From a virus, in the IMG/VR virus record IMGVR_UViG_3300043418_000102, positions 1 through 26,104 of that record: a stretch of DNA of 26,104 bases, one strand, 5' to 3'. Each line of letters starts with the position of its first letter. The first letter of the stretch is position 1. A model generated the notes under the pieces. It saw only the letters and a program-made list of their open reading frames with translations. It was not told where the DNA came from and ran no database searches. Position numbers and translations under genes: made by a program. Shown here in pieces: positions 1 through 7,681 of this stretch.

Positions 1-45
1 GCTTGCATAGGGCTATTATACAACAAAATGGTTAATGAGTCAAAC

Positions 46-53
46 CATAAATA
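46..53 (+). promoter_or_regulatory. T4-type late promoter (CATAAATA) upstream of gp14-like gene
   Basis: The octamer CATAAATA followed by CTAC is one base from the T4 late promoter core TATAAATA and also matches much of its downstream extension. It ends 18 bases before the gp14-like start codon, with a GAGG ribosome site in between. An identical octamer lies at almost the same distance in front of the minus-strand fibre run (23806-23813). The assignment is inferred from motif, spacing and the late function of the genes. Confidence 0.6.
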
Positions 54-71
54 CTACATTGAGGAAATAGC

Positions 72-1169
72 ATGGCACGTTTAAGTCTTTGGAAAGACGG
101 TAAGCATACAAATGATTACAAGTTCTTGGATCGCAGAATTAGCGAAATGTACACCATTGGCGGAACAGGCGTGTTGCTGCACAAATACTTAGGGCCAACT
201 GAACAGACTGGTAGCACAGATGCTACTAAACCTGTTTACACTAACCAAAGTGAAATGAATATCCAGGACTTGCTGTTCCTAGAAAACCGTGACCGCAAAT
301 ATGACACCAGCGTATACAACATGCGTGGGCAATATCAAGTAGCAGATAACAGTTTTGACTTGAGTCAATTTGGTTTGTTCTTGCAAACTGGCACACTGTT
401 TATGACGTTCCATTTAAACGACATGATTGATAACATTGGGCGCAAAATCATGAACGGCGACGTTCTTGAACTTATGCACTTGATGGACTATAACAGTTTA
501 GATCAAAGTACTCCAGTTGCACTAAAGCGTTTCTATGTTTGCAGCGATGCACAATTTGGTAGCGAAGGTTTTACCCCAACTTGGTGGCCACACATTTGGC
601 GTGTTAAGTTAAACCCTCTAACTGATAGCCAAGAGTACAAAGATATTCTTAAGAATATCCCAGGCGGCACAAACACCACTACACCAGTGGGAGACATTTT
701 GAGTACTATCCAGAAATATCAAAACATCAATGACGCTATTATTGCTCAAGCTGAGTCTGACGTACCGGCTTCGGGGTATGACACTAGCGGCATTTACATT
801 CAATCCAACACTCCACCAGATGTTGCTAGCAATACCCCAACAGACAAAGTACACGGTTACTTAACTGGCGACGGGCTTGCACCAAATGGTATTGCTGTTG
901 CTGCCGGAATTGCATTTCCTGGTACTCCAGACGAGGGCGATTATTACTTGCGTCTCGACTATGTACCTAATAGACTGTTTAGATTTGACGGCAGTCGTTG
1001 GGTTAAAATCGAAGATGCAGTACGCACCAACTTAACCAATGGTCCGGAGAATCACACTCTTCGTAGCAGTTTCGTCAACGACACCAGTACCTACACTGAC
1101 CACAGTGGTGGTACGCACACTACATTGCAGGGTCTAAGTAAGATCCTTAAACCAACGGCAGATAATTAA
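72..1169 (+). CDS. gp14: T4 gp14-like neck protein
   Basis: Probable neck protein, which in T4 joins the filled head to the tail through the gp13/gp14 collar. The first 220 residues follow the gp14 pattern: a short hydrophobic segment GGTGVLLHKYLGP (30-42), a DLLF motif near 66, LSQFGLFLQTGTLFMTFHL (about 97-115), then an NGDVLEL strand (128-134). The next gene is a clear gp15, which is the normal T4 partner. At 365 aa it is about 100 residues longer than T4 gp14. The extra C-terminal part is rich in Thr, Asn and Gly and contains a strand FRFDGSRWVKIED. The start follows a GAGG site at 60-63. The gp14 call rests on pattern resemblance and gene order, so it is probable rather than certain. Confidence 0.65.
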   Translation: MARLSLWKDGKHTNDYKFLDRRISEMYTIGGTGVLLHKYLGPTEQTGSTDATKPVYTNQSEMNIQDLLFLENRDRKYDTSVYNMRGQYQVADNSFDLSQFGLFLQTGTLFMTFHLNDMIDNIGRKIMNGDVLELMHLMDYNSLDQSTPVALKRFYVCSDAQFGSEGFTPTWWPHIWRVKLNPLTDSQEYKDILKNIPGGTNTTTPVGDILSTIQKYQNINDAIIAQAESDVPASGYDTSGIYIQSNTPPDVASNTPTDKVHGYLTGDGLAPNGIAVAAGIAFPGTPDEGDYYLRLDYVPNRLFRFDGSRWVKIEDAVRTNLTNGPENHTLRSSFVNDTSTYTDHSGGTHTTLQGLSKILKPTADN

Positions 1170-1693
1170 TGTACATCTACAAGTTTACACATGTTGCCAC
1201 GGGGAAATCGTATATAGGACAGACTATACAAGATCCATTACATCGAAAATCAGAGCATATTTCACATGCAAAACATTCATCTAAGGAATACCATTTTCAC
1301 AATGCGTTGAGAAAATATGGTGTTGAAAACTTTACATTCGAAGTCATCGATACTGCAACATCATTGGATGAGCTAAACCTACTAGAAATTAAGTACGTAG
1401 AGCTATATGACTCAATTAATAATGGTTACAATATTCGTGCGCCGGGCGGCAATAAAAAACACAATCCGGAAAGTATAGAACGCATGAGAGAAGCACAAAG
1501 ATTACGACACGAAAAACGCCGATTAGAAAATGGCGGGGTTGAGACTATCAACAAAAAGAGTGGGTACAAATTTAGTAAGCCACACCCTAAGAAAGGCAAG
1601 CCATCCACTAAGTGGTCTGATGAGGCAAAAGCTGCTCACAAAATACGTATGCAGGAAATTGCCAATCGTAAAAAATCAAAAGGGAATACATAA
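1169..1693 (+). CDS. GIY-YIG homing endonuclease (free-standing)
   Basis: Site-specific DNA endonuclease of the GIY-YIG class, expected to cut alleles lacking the insertion and so spread by copying. The N-terminal catalytic domain (1-90) shows YIY (2-4) and YIG (15-17), the likely catalytic Arg26, the metal-binding Glu73 and the NGYNI motif (85-89). Residues 98-170 are basic, with NUMOD3-like segments (HNPESIERMREAQ and KPSTKWSDEAKAAHK) that bind DNA in such enzymes. It sits exactly between gp14 and gp15: its ATG overlaps the gp14 stop as TAATG, and its own stop overlaps the gp15 ATG in the same way. It has no clear ribosome site, so translation is probably coupled to gp14. Its last codons carry the AAAGGGA ribosome site used by gp15. 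Confidence 0.9.
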   Translation: MYIYKFTHVATGKSYIGQTIQDPLHRKSEHISHAKHSSKEYHFHNALRKYGVENFTFEVIDTATSLDELNLLEIKYVELYDSINNGYNIRAPGGNKKHNPESIERMREAQRLRHEKRRLENGGVETINKKSGYKFSKPHPKKGKPSTKWSDEAKAAHKIRMQEIANRKKSKGNT

Positions 1694-3069
1694 TGGCACA
1701 GGCCTATTTTTATGACGGTCAGATCCGTCGATTTGTAACACAGTTCATCCGCATGATGAGCAACTTCCAAGTGGAGTTCGGCAAGGACCGCAATGGTGCT
1801 ACTGCGCTACAACGTGTGCCTGTTGTATACGGCGATGTTAGTAGACAAGCTGCAATGATTCTACGCAACAATAGTGAGAACAGTTTGAACGCCGTGCCCG
1901 CAATGGCTGTTTATATTAACGGGCTGCAATACGATCAGTCTCGTATGCAAGAGCCGTTCTTTGTTAGCAAACTAAACTTACGCCAAAAGAGTTACGATCC
2001 AATGACAGGAGAATATGGCACTACTCAAGACAGTGCCTACACTGTTGAGCGCATGATGCCTGTGCCTTACAAGCTAACATTAAAGTTGGATATCTGGACT
2101 AGTAACACAGAGCAGAAGCTGCAACTAGTTGAACAAATCGGTGTGCTGTTTAATCCCAGCATGGAAATTCAAAGCACAGACAACTACATTGACTGGACTA
2201 GTTTAACTGTAGTTACCCGAACTGATCTAACCTGGTCAAGTAGAAGTGTACCAACGGGTGGCGAAGAACCAATTGACATTTGCACCATGACTTTTGAGAT
2301 TCCAATTTGGATCAGCGGTCCTGCAAAAGTTAAACAACTTGGTGTTGTGCAAAAGATCATTACTAGCATTTTTGATGCCAATGGTAACTTGGACGAGAAT
2401 GCAATGGCCGAAAGCAATCTGTTAGCACGTAAAATGCTAACTCCGCTGCACTATAGCGTACTGTTTACTGGCAACACCCTAAAGCTACTAAAGAAAAACG
2501 AAATGTCTAATGCAGACGGAACAGACAAGATTGGTACTGCTGATTTCTGGAAGCCGCTAATTGGTATGTACGGCAGTCTTAAAGATGGGGCGAGTCAAGT
2601 TCGTTTGCAGTTAGCAGTAGCATACGACGAGATTGACGGAGTAACTGCGACCACTGAACTTGTGGGCACTATTGCGTATCATCCAACAGATGATACCTTA
2701 TTGTTGTTTACGCTAGACACCGACACTGCGCCAGCTAACACACTGGATCCAATTGACGCTATCATTGATCCACGAAATGTTAATGTAGATGACAACAATT
2801 TACTAACACCAACTGCGGGCACAAGATATCTTATCTTAGATGGTATTGGGTCCGGTACCACAGTGTGGGGCAACTTAACTGCAAACGCAAACGATATCAT
2901 CGAGTTTAACGGATCCAATTGGACCGTAAGTCTTGACAGCACCGATCACTCTACGTTAGAATACGTTACTAACTTAACCACCGGTGTTCAATATAAATGG
3001 CTTGCAGGTAACTGGACCAAGAGCATCGACGGTGTATATCACGAAGGCGAATGGTCAATCATACTGTAG
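1693..3069 (+). CDS. gp15: T4 gp15-like tail sheath stabiliser / tail completion protein
   Basis: Homologue of T4 gp15, the ring at the top of the contractile tail that caps tube and sheath and receives the head. The N-terminus has the family signature YFYDGQIRRFVTQFIRMMSN, then RVPVVYGD (near 36-43), a LNLRQKSYDPMTGEYG region, the strand PVPYKLTLKLDIWTSN and QLVEQIGVLFNP. The core (about 1-215) ends at a FEIPIWISGPAKVK strand, as in the family. At 458 aa it is far longer than T4 gp15 (about 270). The extension holds a Trp-containing beta-rich segment (FNGSNW, KWLAGNW, GEWSIIL at the C-terminus), which may be a separate decoration domain. An AAAGGGA ribosome site lies 6-12 bases upstream, inside the endonuclease gene. 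Confidence 0.85.
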   Translation: MAQAYFYDGQIRRFVTQFIRMMSNFQVEFGKDRNGATALQRVPVVYGDVSRQAAMILRNNSENSLNAVPAMAVYINGLQYDQSRMQEPFFVSKLNLRQKSYDPMTGEYGTTQDSAYTVERMMPVPYKLTLKLDIWTSNTEQKLQLVEQIGVLFNPSMEIQSTDNYIDWTSLTVVTRTDLTWSSRSVPTGGEEPIDICTMTFEIPIWISGPAKVKQLGVVQKIITSIFDANGNLDENAMAESNLLARKMLTPLHYSVLFTGNTLKLLKKNEMSNADGTDKIGTADFWKPLIGMYGSLKDGASQVRLQLAVAYDEIDGVTATTELVGTIAYHPTDDTLLLFTLDTDTAPANTLDPIDAIIDPRNVNVDDNNLLTPTAGTRYLILDGIGSGTTVWGNLTANANDIIEFNGSNWTVSLDSTDHSTLEYVTNLTTGVQYKWLAGNWTKSIDGVYHEGEWSIIL

Positions 3070-3473
3070 GCGTAGGAGCTTTATTCTACAGCCAGAAAAC
3101 AAAACGTTACTTGTTTGTGTTACGCAACGGACACAAGCATAATGGCCATTGGGGCCTAGTTGGCGGCAAAGTAGAGAAAGACGAAACTGCTATTCAAGCA
3201 CTGGGTAGAGAAATTATCGAAGAGATTGGCCCAGTTGATTCAAACAAGATCATCCCCCTAGAACATTTCACTAGCGATAACGCTAACTTTGAATATCACA
3301 CATATCTGGTTACCGTAGAGCGTGAGTTTGTGCCTGAACTAAATCACGAACATAGAGGGTACGCTTGGACCAGCATTGAGGATCACCCTAAGCCGTTGCA
3401 TCCGGGCGTGTGGCGCACATTTAATTTCCAAAGCGTGTTGGAAAAGATCAAAACACTAGAAAGTATCTTATAA
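3051..3473 (+). CDS. Nudix hydrolase
   Basis: Pyrophosphohydrolase of the Nudix superfamily, which hydrolyses nucleoside diphosphates linked to another group (for example ADP-ribose, Ap(n)A, modified dNTPs or capped RNA). The Nudix box is complete: Gly39, Glu45, then REIIEEIG at 53-60, matching GX5EX7REUXEEXG, with metal-binding Glu57 and Glu58. A HWGLVGGKVE strand precedes it. At 140 aa it is a single-domain enzyme; the substrate cannot be read from sequence. It starts inside gp15 (19-base overlap in another frame) with GAAGG a few bases upstream, so it should be co-expressed with tail genes. T4 has a Nudix enzyme (NudE), but it is not known to be attached to gene 15. Its stop overlaps the end of the convergent minus-strand gene. 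Confidence 0.9.
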   Translation: MVNHTVGVGALFYSQKTKRYLFVLRNGHKHNGHWGLVGGKVEKDETAIQALGREIIEEIGPVDSNKIIPLEHFTSDNANFEYHTYLVTVEREFVPELNHEHRGYAWTSIEDHPKPLHPGVWRTFNFQSVLEKIKTLESIL

Positions 3474-4205
3474 ATCTACTTCGTTTACAAATTGGTTAAA
3501 ATCAATTTGACGTAAGTTGGGTACCCACTTCCATTCTTCCGGAAGTCTGAATGAGTCAGTTGGTTTGACTCGCACAAAATCAACGTCAGGATACGTGTTA
3601 AAGACTTGCAGCATCGACTGAATATAGAACGCTTCGCTGTATCCATCTTTTAATTCCGGATATCCATTGGTATCTTGATACAGGTTGTAGCTATGCGTTG
3701 GTGTATCTACTCCATCAAATCCCACCATGTAGACTTTGGAGTGGCCGTCGAAACAGGCCATATATGCTGCCATTGCTCCACTGTTCCAGCATGGGTCTTG
3801 TGGTATGTAGTATAGCTGCGTTGGATCAGCATTAACGTAAGATCTATTAGCGTACACAATATTAGCTGCTGTGTAGTTGCTATCCACTACTTCATTGAGA
3901 ATTTCAGGTCTAGTAACAAACAAAAAGTGCGGAGTGTACTCTCGGTGTAACGCATTGCAACCGTATGTCTGTAACGCTCCTAAAGATATTGCACCATTTT
4001 TGTGATTTTTAATGTTTGCTAAGTTAAACTTGGCTCTGCTTTCGCCATTTCCGATTACCAGTGCCTTTGTGCCAAATTGCGTCCCAGTTGATTCAATGCG
4101 TTGTTTTGTTAAAGACTCTGTCCACACCCCGTCAGTGGCAGTGCGGTCTCTAATATATTGCTCATCAACGTAGGTGCTACGGTATAGTGGTTGTATTGTC
4201 TTCAT
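3468..4205 (-). CDS. Rossmann-fold DUF115 / GT42-like protein, possible glycosyltransferase
   Basis: A 245-aa soluble protein of uncertain function. Visible are a Rossmann-type nucleotide-binding strand-loop ALVIGNGESR (48-57), a mid strand PHFLFVTRPE (92-101), and the pair SGAMAAYMA (142-150) and KVYMVGFDG (157-165). The order VIGNGxS, then SGxxA, then IYxxGxD is shared by DUF115/MptE-like proteins and by GT42 sialyltransferases, several of which act on surface sugars. I infer a transferase of that broad fold, possibly a glycosyltransferase; there is no direct proof. It is the last gene of the minus-strand run, 15 bases after the halogenase. No ribosome site is visible before the ATG, but an AATAAATA motif lies 4 bases upstream. 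Its last Leu codon and stop overlap the Nudix stop. Confidence 0.45.
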   Translation of the reverse strand: MKTIQPLYRSTYVDEQYIRDRTATDGVWTESLTKQRIESTGTQFGTKALVIGNGESRAKFNLANIKNHKNGAISLGALQTYGCNALHREYTPHFLFVTRPEILNEVVDSNYTAANIVYANRSYVNADPTQLYYIPQDPCWNSGAMAAYMACFDGHSKVYMVGFDGVDTPTHSYNLYQDTNGYPELKDGYSEAFYIQSMLQVFNTYPDVDFVRVKPTDSFRLPEEWKWVPNLRQIDFNQFVNEVDL

Positions 4206-4209
4206 ACCG

Positions 4210-4217
4210 TATTTATT
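4210..4217 (-). promoter_or_regulatory. Late-promoter-like AATAAATA just upstream of the DUF115-like gene
   Basis: AATAAATA followed by CGGTAT lies only 4 bases before the ATG at 4205. If it acts like a T4 late core, transcription would start at or very near the start codon, giving a leaderless mRNA. It may be chance in an AT-rich 15-base gap. Confidence 0.25.
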
Positions 4218-4220
4218 GCT

Positions 4221-5843
4221 TTACTTGCTATAGAAGTTATCGTACAAGAATTGGTAGTGCGTCGGCAAAGTCTCGATGTGTGCCATCACTTCTTCTTTGT
4301 GCTCTAGCCACTTATCGTAGATTGTGGCCCGCAGTTCAGGCGACTCGTGGCGTCTTACGTCCTCGTATCTTATGTAGTTTCGCTCAACTGGATTGTATCC
4401 CTGTCCTGCTGCAATATACAAAATCCCGCCCATGTTGTTATCAAATGTTCGAGTACGGTGCATACGCATACCCAAGTCAGATGCGGAGCGTACATCGTGT
4501 GCTAGACCAGACAAATTGATAGTCCCGCCCATTGCTCGGGAATAAGTTAAGTCGCCTGTTACTTCTTTCCAATACGGAGTGTCGTTACGGCAGCTTAGTG
4601 CATAGTGCTGACTAATAAAGTCTTTGAATCCTAGAATCTGTTCTTGGAATCCATAGTTAAACAAATCCACATCGTAGTTACTAACAACACCGTTACGCAT
4701 TAACAACGTATTGCATAATTTAACAATTCCTTCGTGCGTTAGCATTAGTCCTGTACTTTCCAGTGGCTCAATGAAGCCGTTAGCAAGTCCAATGCCTACT
4801 ACGTTTTTAACCCATGCACGTTCATGGACGCCGTGCTTGATCTTAATGTGTCTTAGCTCACAAGTGTCCGCACGTTCTGCATCTGGAAACATCATGCGAT
4901 TGCTCTTTAGATGTTTACGGAACTGCGCCTCTGCTTCTTCTTCAGTGGCGTGCTTGCTGCTATATACATAGCCTGTGCCAATACGATTCCATAGCGGAAT
5001 GTTCCATACCCAACCGCACTCAATGGCAGTGCAGCTTGTATAGTTTTCCATTTCTGCTTCTTTGTCAATGTAGGGAATTACTGTGGCAACAGCTCTATCA
5101 TTTAACAATGTGTCATGGAAGCTAGTGAATGGCTCATTGAGAGTTTGGTCTAATAGCAAGCTCTTGAATCCAGTGCAATCAACAAACAGGTCTGCTTCAA
5201 GGTAGCCGCTATTCTCTGTTCCGACTTTTTCAATCGATCCATCTTCACGTTGCACAACGTCAGTGACGGTATCTAGTATGTGGGTCATGCCATTTGGTAA
5301 ACATAGATTGTCTCGAAGCCATGCGCCAAATAAGGTAGCATCCATATGGTATGCTGTATCTTCTCTAAAGTTGAACCCACGAATTTTGTAATCTTCGTTG
5401 CGTGTAATTTTATTCTTGTCAGTCATTAAGATGCTGTCGTGATAAAACTCTGCAAAGTTACTAGGATCAAGGTTGCCGCGATCAGCTGCTGCTAAAAACC
5501 ATTCCATTGGTCCGCGTGGCTTATCTGTAAAGTCAAGAATACCAAATGGGTAATGAAACTTGTGTGGTTCTTCTTTTGGGTTTTCTCTAAAGTCAATGAA
5601 CTTGATACTGGTCTTGTATGTTGCATTACATGCTGCCATCCAGTCTTCGTCTTTAATACCAATCAATGCTAGGTATTGATTAATATGTCCAATTGTACTT
5701 TCGCCTACACCGATGGTAGGAATATTAGGACTCTCAACTAGAGTTAGTTTAATGTTGGGCAGAAGTCTAGCTATCGCTGCTGCTGTCATCCATCCACTTG
5801 AACCACCGCCCACGATGGTAATTGATTTTACGTTATGGTGCAT
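4221..5843 (-). CDS. Flavin-dependent tryptophan-halogenase family enzyme
   Basis: FADH2-dependent halogenase that would use O2 and halide to make a hypohalous acid and halogenate an electron-rich substrate. All signatures of the PrnA/RebH family are present: FAD motif GGGSSGW (12-18), PTIGVGEST (42-50), the catalytic Lys77 (in ATYKTSIKF), WxWxIP (278-283) that separates halogenases from monooxygenases, VDCTG (221-225), and EPLESTG (359-365) whose second Glu (362) matches the assisting glutamate. At 540 aa it is the family's usual length. Cyanophages are known to carry a halogenase (VirX1 of Syn10) that iodinates varied substrates, so the substrate need not be free tryptophan. No flavin reductase is seen here, so reduced FAD would have to come from the host or elsewhere in the genome. 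It starts one base after the oxygenase stop, indicating coupled translation. Confidence 0.93.
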   Translation of the reverse strand: MHHNVKSITIVGGGSSGWMTAAAIARLLPNIKLTLVESPNIPTIGVGESTIGHINQYLALIGIKDEDWMAACNATYKTSIKFIDFRENPKEEPHKFHYPFGILDFTDKPRGPMEWFLAAADRGNLDPSNFAEFYHDSILMTDKNKITRNEDYKIRGFNFREDTAYHMDATLFGAWLRDNLCLPNGMTHILDTVTDVVQREDGSIEKVGTENSGYLEADLFVDCTGFKSLLLDQTLNEPFTSFHDTLLNDRAVATVIPYIDKEAEMENYTSCTAIECGWVWNIPLWNRIGTGYVYSSKHATEEEAEAQFRKHLKSNRMMFPDAERADTCELRHIKIKHGVHERAWVKNVVGIGLANGFIEPLESTGLMLTHEGIVKLCNTLLMRNGVVSNYDVDLFNYGFQEQILGFKDFISQHYALSCRNDTPYWKEVTGDLTYSRAMGGTINLSGLAHDVRSASDLGMRMHRTRTFDNNMGGILYIAAGQGYNPVERNYIRYEDVRRHESPELRATIYDKWLEHKEEVMAHIETLPTHYQFLYDNFYSK

Positions 5844-5844
5844 T

Positions 5845-6441
5845 TTATCTCGCTATGTAGTTTACTGTGATTACTAATCGTCTATCGTGCTCTGCTGGCT
5901 TTGTACTTGCATGGAATCTAAGACCATCGAACACGCAAACACGACCTTTCTTTGGACTGCAACGTTGTGCTACAGTGAATTTATTGTTTGCCACAAAATT
6001 ATAAAGTGCCTGCTCAGTGATATTTGATTCTTGTATTTCTGCAAGCGTTTGGTCAAATATCACAGTGTCTCCGTCGCTATCACTGATGTAGTAACATGCA
6101 GTATAGTGTGGCATTGTGAAATCCACATGAGGGGTATTGTGGTCGTAGCCCTCTTTAAGTGTTTGACTCAAGTACCCAATTCTAATGCGTAACAGTTGCT
6201 CAATGGTGTGACCTGCTGCTTCAGTGATTGCGTAGACAATTGGCTTAATAAATGGAAACCATTCGCTTGGATTTGCGCCAAGGTCATAAGCAAGATGTAC
6301 CATGCCAGAATTATTGCCGTAGCTTTTGTTAGTGACATCATTAATATAGTGCCACGGAAATGGGGTACTGGTCACATCAAATTCGATTTGATCTGCGTAC
6401 CCTTGTGGGATTATTTTATCAAAGATCTGTATGTCTGACAT
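5845..6441 (-). CDS. 2-oxoglutarate/Fe(II)-dependent oxygenase
   Basis: A 198-aa protein of the double-stranded beta-helix 2OG-Fe(II) oxygenase family (prolyl-4-hydroxylase-like branch), which couples decarboxylation of 2-oxoglutarate to hydroxylation or a related oxidation. The iron triad is visible as HVD (His105, Asp107) and His177 in RFHAST. Arg187, ten residues after the distal histidine in DRRLVITVNY, would bind 2-oxoglutarate. Strands TACYYIS, GDTVIFD and GRVCVFDG lie between them. Such genes are common in T4-like aquatic phages and their substrates are mostly unknown. It overlaps the upstream U32-like gene by one base (TAATG) and is one base from the halogenase, so the three are translated together. 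Substrate could be a protein side chain or a small molecule. Confidence 0.88.
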   Translation of the reverse strand: MSDIQIFDKIIPQGYADQIEFDVTSTPFPWHYINDVTNKSYGNNSGMVHLAYDLGANPSEWFPFIKPIVYAITEAAGHTIEQLLRIRIGYLSQTLKEGYDHNTPHVDFTMPHYTACYYISDSDGDTVIFDQTLAEIQESNITEQALYNFVANNKFTVAQRCSPKKGRVCVFDGLRFHASTKPAEHDRRLVITVNYIAR

Positions 6442-7667
6442 TATTGCTTTCTAATTTGCAGAGCAGAATCAACATCCTGCATACCAAATGTGCGTTCACA
6501 TTCGTGACAGTCCCAGCACTGATTGCGACATGTGCGCAAAATCTTTTCTAATCGTTTACCGGGATCAGTTGCCCAGATTCCTGTATACGGTTTGCGTGTA
6601 GTGCGCCAATCTTCTTTAGTATAGCGAGTGTCAATCCAACCAGGAATCCAGTTATGAATTGGTCCTAAGTTGTTGTCTATTACTTCTGTAAAATCATCTG
6701 AGTAGACTGTTTTACCAACAATGCTAATGCTTTGTTTAAACTTGTTGATATCATCATAATACCAACATGCCTTCATGTGTTTAGCGTCCTCTGGTTTAAA
6801 CACTGGATTTGTTAATCGACCTGAGTATTTAAAAATATCCACTAGCTCTGCGAACTCATTGAATGTGTCTGCTTGCCCTGCCACTAGGTTAATACCGCTG
6901 CGAGGTAGTACTGCAAACTCCTGATGCTGCCTCCAACCATTACAACTTAAATCTGCAATGCTTTTAAAATACTCAGTACCAATTACTTCGCCGACGCTGT
7001 CGTGTTCTTTCTTAAACGGGCAGTGATAGATACATGCTTCGGCAACTAGCAAACTGGTCATTAACTTCTTCTGAGGGTTAAGACTGTTTAAGTAATCCTG
7101 TGCTCTCTTGATACGCTTTAGTTCGCGAATGTTGCGATTCAAACTACGGTCCAACAAAATAGTATTGTAACCCAAGTATGCGTAATCAATAAACTGCTGT
7201 GCGTCAGACACAATTTGATTCACTGTGCTTTTCCAACGCATGTCGGGGCAACGTTGTTGTAGGATGCCCATACGCAAGATATGCTCACTGCTCATTGTGC
7301 AACTACGCAGGCCGCGATCGTAGTAGCTGCCAATCCATTCCACAAACTGTTCAAGGATCGTGTGATCAAATTGAACTTCGTGCGGGACTTCAACTGTGTT
7401 AAAGGTTAGACTGATTTCGACACCGGTTTCTTCTTGTAGCTTAAACAAATAATCAATTTGCTCATCGCTTGCTTCAACTCCCATCGGGTTGCCGCAGCGT
7501 TTTTGTTGGCCATTGTATTCGTAATAGAAGAATTTCCCAAAGTACACATCGTGTATGTTTGCTATGTACTTTGGGTCAGCGTTTTTCATCATCTCATAAA
7601 ATACGCCAGCATGTTCACCATGGAATCGATCGTAATGTGCGATCGAAAACCGTTTATTGAAATCCAT
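6441..7667 (-). CDS. U32-peptidase-like TIM-barrel protein with clustered cysteines
   Basis: A 408-aa protein whose middle third has the layout of the U32 family: ISLTFNTVEV, a segment ending SCTMSSEHILR, then WKSTVNQIVSDAQ, YLGYNTILLDRSLNRNIREL and LLVAEACIYHCPFKKEHD, where U32 proteins place the first cysteines of an iron-sulfur cluster. The C-terminus has a tight group of cysteines (CRNQCWDCHEC, spacing C-x3-C-x2-C-x2-C). Characterised U32 members (UbiU/UbiV, TrhP, RlhA) take part in hydroxylation of quinone, tRNA or rRNA rather than proteolysis, which would fit the neighbouring oxygenase. Family placement is by eye and is moderate to weak. The start has AAGGTG nearby upstream. It follows the tail chaperone by 14 bases and overlaps the oxygenase start by one base. 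Confidence 0.45.
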   Translation of the reverse strand: MDFNKRFSIAHYDRFHGEHAGVFYEMMKNADPKYIANIHDVYFGKFFYYEYNGQQKRCGNPMGVEASDEQIDYLFKLQEETGVEISLTFNTVEVPHEVQFDHTILEQFVEWIGSYYDRGLRSCTMSSEHILRMGILQQRCPDMRWKSTVNQIVSDAQQFIDYAYLGYNTILLDRSLNRNIRELKRIKRAQDYLNSLNPQKKLMTSLLVAEACIYHCPFKKEHDSVGEVIGTEYFKSIADLSCNGWRQHQEFAVLPRSGINLVAGQADTFNEFAELVDIFKYSGRLTNPVFKPEDAKHMKACWYYDDINKFKQSISIVGKTVYSDDFTEVIDNNLGPIHNWIPGWIDTRYTKEDWRTTRKPYTGIWATDPGKRLEKILRTCRNQCWDCHECERTFGMQDVDSALQIRKQ

Positions 7668-7681
7668 AAATCACCTTAGGG

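Noticed and set aside
1-84. Possible C-terminal end of an upstream gene: one frame is open to 84 and another to 35
   Set aside because: Too short to recognise; it is unclear which frame, if any, is coding, and the late-promoter-like motif lies within the first of them.
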